In this document: positions 61,127 through 64,000 of the stretch, in pieces | Layout: every line of letters starts with the position of its first letter | Position numbering within the stretch: the first letter of the stretch is position 1 | Assembly: GCA_022925895.1 (NCBI GenBank) | Contig: JAKSYS010000108.1 | Span: 54,928-118,927 of the forward strand | Reading direction: 5' to 3' | Length of the DNA: 64,000 nt | Origin: Fragilaria crotonensis | Taxonomy: Eukaryota > Bacillariophyta > Fragilariophyceae > Fragilariales > Fragilariaceae | Translations under genes and position numbers: made by a program | Notes under the pieces: model-generated | What the model saw: only the letters and a program-made list of their open reading frames with translations | Databases searched by the model: none | What the model was told of the DNA's origin: nothing

Positions 61127-62531
61127 TCAGTCCGAGTTGGCGTTTCCGCCGCCTCGGTTTCCACTCCCACCAGAATGGGCTCTCCTCCCAAACTGATCGC
61201 CTGCGTTCGCGGACGCTGGCGTTGGAGTCGGGGCATTACCGTCCCCGTTCCGTCCCGGAATCAACCCCAGAGACAGAAGCTTGGCGTTCCTTCTGGCTTT
61301 CTTCTTGCCTTTGCCGCCGGCTTCCTTGCGTGCCTTAACGACCGCAGCCCGCTCGGCATCAGACATAGCCCACCATTCCTCATTGGAGTATCCTTTGGTG
61401 TTTGTCTGCTTCTTGCCACCCTTGCGTTTGGTTCCCTTGCCACCTGACGACTTGGAACCTGCGCCGGTCGACGCGGAGCTCACGCTCCTTGCCGCACTCC
61501 CAGCATCCTTGTAGGCCCTCGTCGTTGTCGCCAGCGTCGAAAGATACTGCTGACAGCTCTCGAACGACTTGAGCTTTTCAGGCTCACCAAAGCAATGCGT
61601 CACACCCATCTGCAGAGTCGGATCCTTGATATTCGCCAAGAAATCCTGAACCTTCTTCGTCTCGGGAACGGCCTCACCCACCAGCTCCAGTTCTGCGTGA
61701 GCTTCCTGGTGAGCTTGAATAATGCTGAAACGTCCAGTTGCGTCGATGTCCAGTAAACTGGGACGCACCGAGCTTCGCATAAGCCTTCGCCTTGATAGTC
61801 ATGTTGGCGCTCTCACCCTCGCACTGCTTTTTGAGAGCAAGAACCGCGCCGCGACCATCCTTCTTGGCATCGAAGTGCTTGATAAAAGTCCAACCAGGCC
61901 CGTCCGAGATATAACTCTTGAACTCTGCGTAGTACCGCTTGTTGTCAATGGCGTAATGCTGACCTTCGAGCACGGTATTGTTGACCAAGTGCTCGTCTAA
62001 GTCATCATACTCAACGTCTCGCACTTCGTTCGTCACTTCGGTGTGCGCTCGATGGATGTAGGACAATGGGCATCGCGCCTCAGCTCGGAAGTGATAGATG
62101 TAGTTGTCCCATGACTCCCACCACTTTACCCACAAGCTGAGGTTCTTCAGCACCTCCGGCTTCCTTGGAGTCATGGCATCCATGCCATCCAGCAACTTCT
62201 TCTCTTCCTGCATCCTATCCACCGCCTCCTCCGCCTTGGCCCTCGAGAAATCCTCCGAGTTCGCCTCGAGTCCACATCGAATCTGCGACGCAGTCCAGTG
62301 GCGAAAACCTTTAAGGAGGTTAACGCTGACAAAGGGGAAGTTAACTCCTTGACGTGGGTTGTTCCTTGCAACCTGCCTCGTCATCTCGGAGAGACTGTCT
62401 TCAGAGACGGTCAGAAGCGTCAACGGGGAAGTAAATCCCTGCGCAACGATCGCCTCTGCGGTGACCCTGTTGAAACCGATGTACACGAGAGCCTCGGTGA
62501 ACTCTTCGGATTCATCGTCGCTATCCTGCAT
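61127..62531 (-). pseudogene. Copia Gag, frame-broken
   Basis: ATG at 62531 (MQDSDDESEEFTEALVYIGF). An N-terminal SAM-like helical stretch (GFTSPLTLLTVSEDSLSEM) is followed by SVNLLKGFRHW, LSLWVKWWESWDNYIYHFR and YAEFKSYISDGPGWTFIK, the pattern of copia Gag in stramenopiles. The frame shifts near 61720, then IIQAHQEAHAELELVGEAVP and VQDFLANIKDPTLQMGVTHC continue to a Lys/Gly-rich tail (GGKGTKRKGGKK; NGDGNAPTPTPASAN) ending at 61127. No zinc knuckle is visible in the tail. Confidence 0.65.
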
Positions 62532-63632
62532 GGTCGGAAGTTTGAGGGAAGTGTGTTGTGGAGTTATAATTTCGAAAATATTGTGGCACTTTAGCCAACA
62601 AACTCATCGCTAATCGCTCGGGGATCATTCGCATGTATTTCACGTAGAGTTACCGTGGGACATGGTATCGCAAGACATTTTCGGAGTTTCCGACGATGTT
62701 CCTTGCATCGCCGTGCGTTTGTACCGGGTCTACACGTCAACGCGTATCACATCCGCGCACACCAAACTCAGCACGTGCGAAACTCGCCACGTATGCCGTT
62801 TGACTCGTTCGACTACTCAGAGCCGGAAACTCGTGATTGCCCTGGTACTGCCCTAACGGTCGCAGTGATACGCGATTCCTAAGCGCAATCCGGAACGTTA
62901 AAATGTACTTAGGAAACGTCCGGTGCAGCACTATACTTAGACAATTAATGTCCGTGCCACTATCCTGCGCTGCATGACCTCCCAGCAACCTATCCAGGTT
63001 AATTAGGGCTATGCAGACATCAGTCAGTTCCTCCAAGGTCCTAAAGCTCCAATCTTGTTCCTTTAAGACTTAGGCTGCAAATTGGAACCCTGGCCGTAGC
63101 CACGATCAAAATCATGACCCGCGTATGCCTTCGAGTCTCTGAAGGAGTGCGTGACCGCAAGCATGTTGCGATCAACGCTCCAACCATGTCCTTTCTGACC
63201 TTCCCGGCCTCATGGTGTCCGGCTGTACCTTTGCCGCTCGGTGACCCTTTCGCGGCATCATCTGCCGTCGCAGACGCCACTTCCCAGGCTGAACTGGGCG
63301 CTTCCGCTTCTAGGAACGGCCGTCATGGTAAACATGACCGATCCAATCGTCGGCAAAACCGTTCGTCAGCTCGACGGTTATGGCCTGCACGATCACGTCG
63401 GGAGAGCTATTCCCGCCACCGCTTCACGAGCGATGCTTCGCTGTTACTGGGGTAGTGTGAAGTTGAGTTCACCGTATCCGACGACAGTTCTTCGTCGCCA
63501 CCCTTCCCATTGAGCTACAACGCGCTCGCAGGAAGGGTTCTCGTTCTGTTCCATTCCAGCTCATTCACGCTATTCCTTCTGCGTGCCAACACGTGAGTGC
63601 TGGGTCTGATAAACTGAATAAAACTACCGTTA
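62532..63632 (-). other. 1.1 kb leader of the chromodomain copia
   Basis: Between the 5' LTR and the gag ATG. It is unusually long for a copia leader. Short ORFs on both strands show no recognisable domain. Just inside the LTR the minus strand reads GTAGTAACGGTAGTTTTATT, and about 20 bp on, TTTATCAGACCCAGC, which could include a primer-binding site. Confidence 0.5.
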
Positions 63633-63764
63633 CTACTGGAAATCCATCATTGTGGGGCAGCATGTTAGTGATTAGGATAGAACAAAATTATAAACTAAGT
63701 CCGGAGAAACCCCACTTGGTCTGGCCGTAGCCCAATACAACGCAGACACAGTAGAATTCGTTCA
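63633..63764 (-). repeat. 5' LTR (right) of the chromodomain copia
   Basis: Direct repeat of 56671-56805, with TGTTAG in place of TAGCGTTAG and C-to-T changes. Confidence 0.9.
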
Positions 63765-64000
63765 CCGTGATGGACCACTCCCTTCTGCAATCGTCTCTCC
63801 CGCCATTGTTCGAACTGACCACCCAAATGCGCCTTGCTTTCCATACTTAGACGACCCGTCGCTTCCTGCTTGAAAACTATCTTGAAGCTCCATCACCGCC
63901 AACCGAGGATCAACATGCAGCCGAGTGCGACGAAGAAGATCTGTCTCCCACGGTCCAGAGACTCAATAAACGAACCACCACCAGTCGTTGTGCCTCCTCC
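63765..64000 (+). other. Flank of the copia with coding-like sequence cut by the window end
   Basis: The plus strand from 63767 reads VMDHSLLQSSLPPLFELTTQ, a stop, then in the same frame RRFLLENYLEAPSPPTEDQH and AAECDEEDLSPTVQRLNKRT to the end. The acidic/hydrophilic composition looks protein-like, but one stop and the window edge prevent a call. Confidence 0.3.

Larger units (their letters stand above)
56671..63764 (-). mobile_element. Ty1/copia LTR element with chromodomain-like module (older)
   Basis: A minus-strand element. The 5' LTR is at 63633-63764 and the 3' LTR at 56671-56805 (132 and 135 bp; they differ by a 3-bp indel and a few substitutions). The LTR starts TGAACG in element orientation. 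A purine-rich GCTCGCGGGGAC precedes the 3' LTR. Order: a 1.1 kb leader, gag (62531-61127), protease region (61059-60479), integrase, chromodomain-like module, RT, RNase H (60328-56996). Several frameshifts and no matching target duplication indicate an older copy. GC content is higher than in the flanks. Confidence 0.88.

Noticed and set aside
63114-63513. Plus-strand ORFs of 90-113 aa inside the copia leader
   Set aside because: No recognisable domain, and they overlap one another in different frames; treated as chance.

Overview
This 64 kb window looks like a repeat-rich stretch of nuclear DNA from a diatom, probably pennate-like (inference). Three things support this: Ty1/copia elements of the diatom CoDi style (protease with DNQS instead of DSG/DTG, RT with a HVDD box), secreted Cys-rich proteins with the CGECEGDCDTDSHC module common in diatom proteomes, and short GT-AG introns of 75-250 bp in otherwise compact genes. 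No tRNA, rRNA or CRISPR was recognised.

Layout. 1-6.5 kb: two head-to-tail copies of a minus-strand LINE-like retroelement with an RT domain, a CCHC knuckle and a restriction-like endonuclease. Each 5' end abuts a (TG)n tract. 7.1-22 kb: small DNA transposons (two MITEs of one family in opposite orientation, a 1.24 kb TIR element, a 1.0 kb TIR element with a nested inverted array), a decayed DDE_1-type transposase that still shows two introns, and two paralogous secreted Cys-rich genes about 10 kb apart (8.0 kb copy broken, 17.9 kb copy intact). 19.3-26.1 kb: likely host genes (an ankyrin-type protein, an 804-aa Ser/Pro-rich multi-pass membrane protein, and two small membrane proteins on the minus strand, one with an intron). 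26.9-32.4 kb: a young, nearly complete Ty1/copia element with 238/239-bp LTRs and a perfect 5-bp target duplication. The 16 nt just after its 5' LTR are complementary to a site inside its own LTR, which suggests self-priming.

32.6-38.2 kb: a two-exon chalcone-isomerase-like gene with a frameshift in an A5 run, a two-exon gene joining an LYR-like motif to an ApaG domain, two TIR elements and a new two-exon 108-aa gene. 40.7-48.3 kb: a Plavaka/CMC-like transposase relic followed by a minisatellite, a transposon-associated ORF with an intron, and a PIF/Harbinger DDE_Tnp_4 relic. 50.6-52.8 kb: a 728-aa hybrid histidine kinase (PAS, H-box, G2 box, intact receiver, eroded N-box). 52.8-56.6 kb: unidentified repeats. 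56.7-63.8 kb: a second, older minus-strand copia element with a chromodomain-like module and several frameshifts.

The host genes do not form an operon or pathway. The window is best read as a few ordinary genes separated by retroelements, DNA transposons and relics. The most notable signals are the self-complementary primer site of the young copia, the TG-tract LINE tandem, the cross-matching MITE and TIR families, and the unusual domain combinations (LYR-like plus ApaG; histidine kinase without its N-box asparagine).
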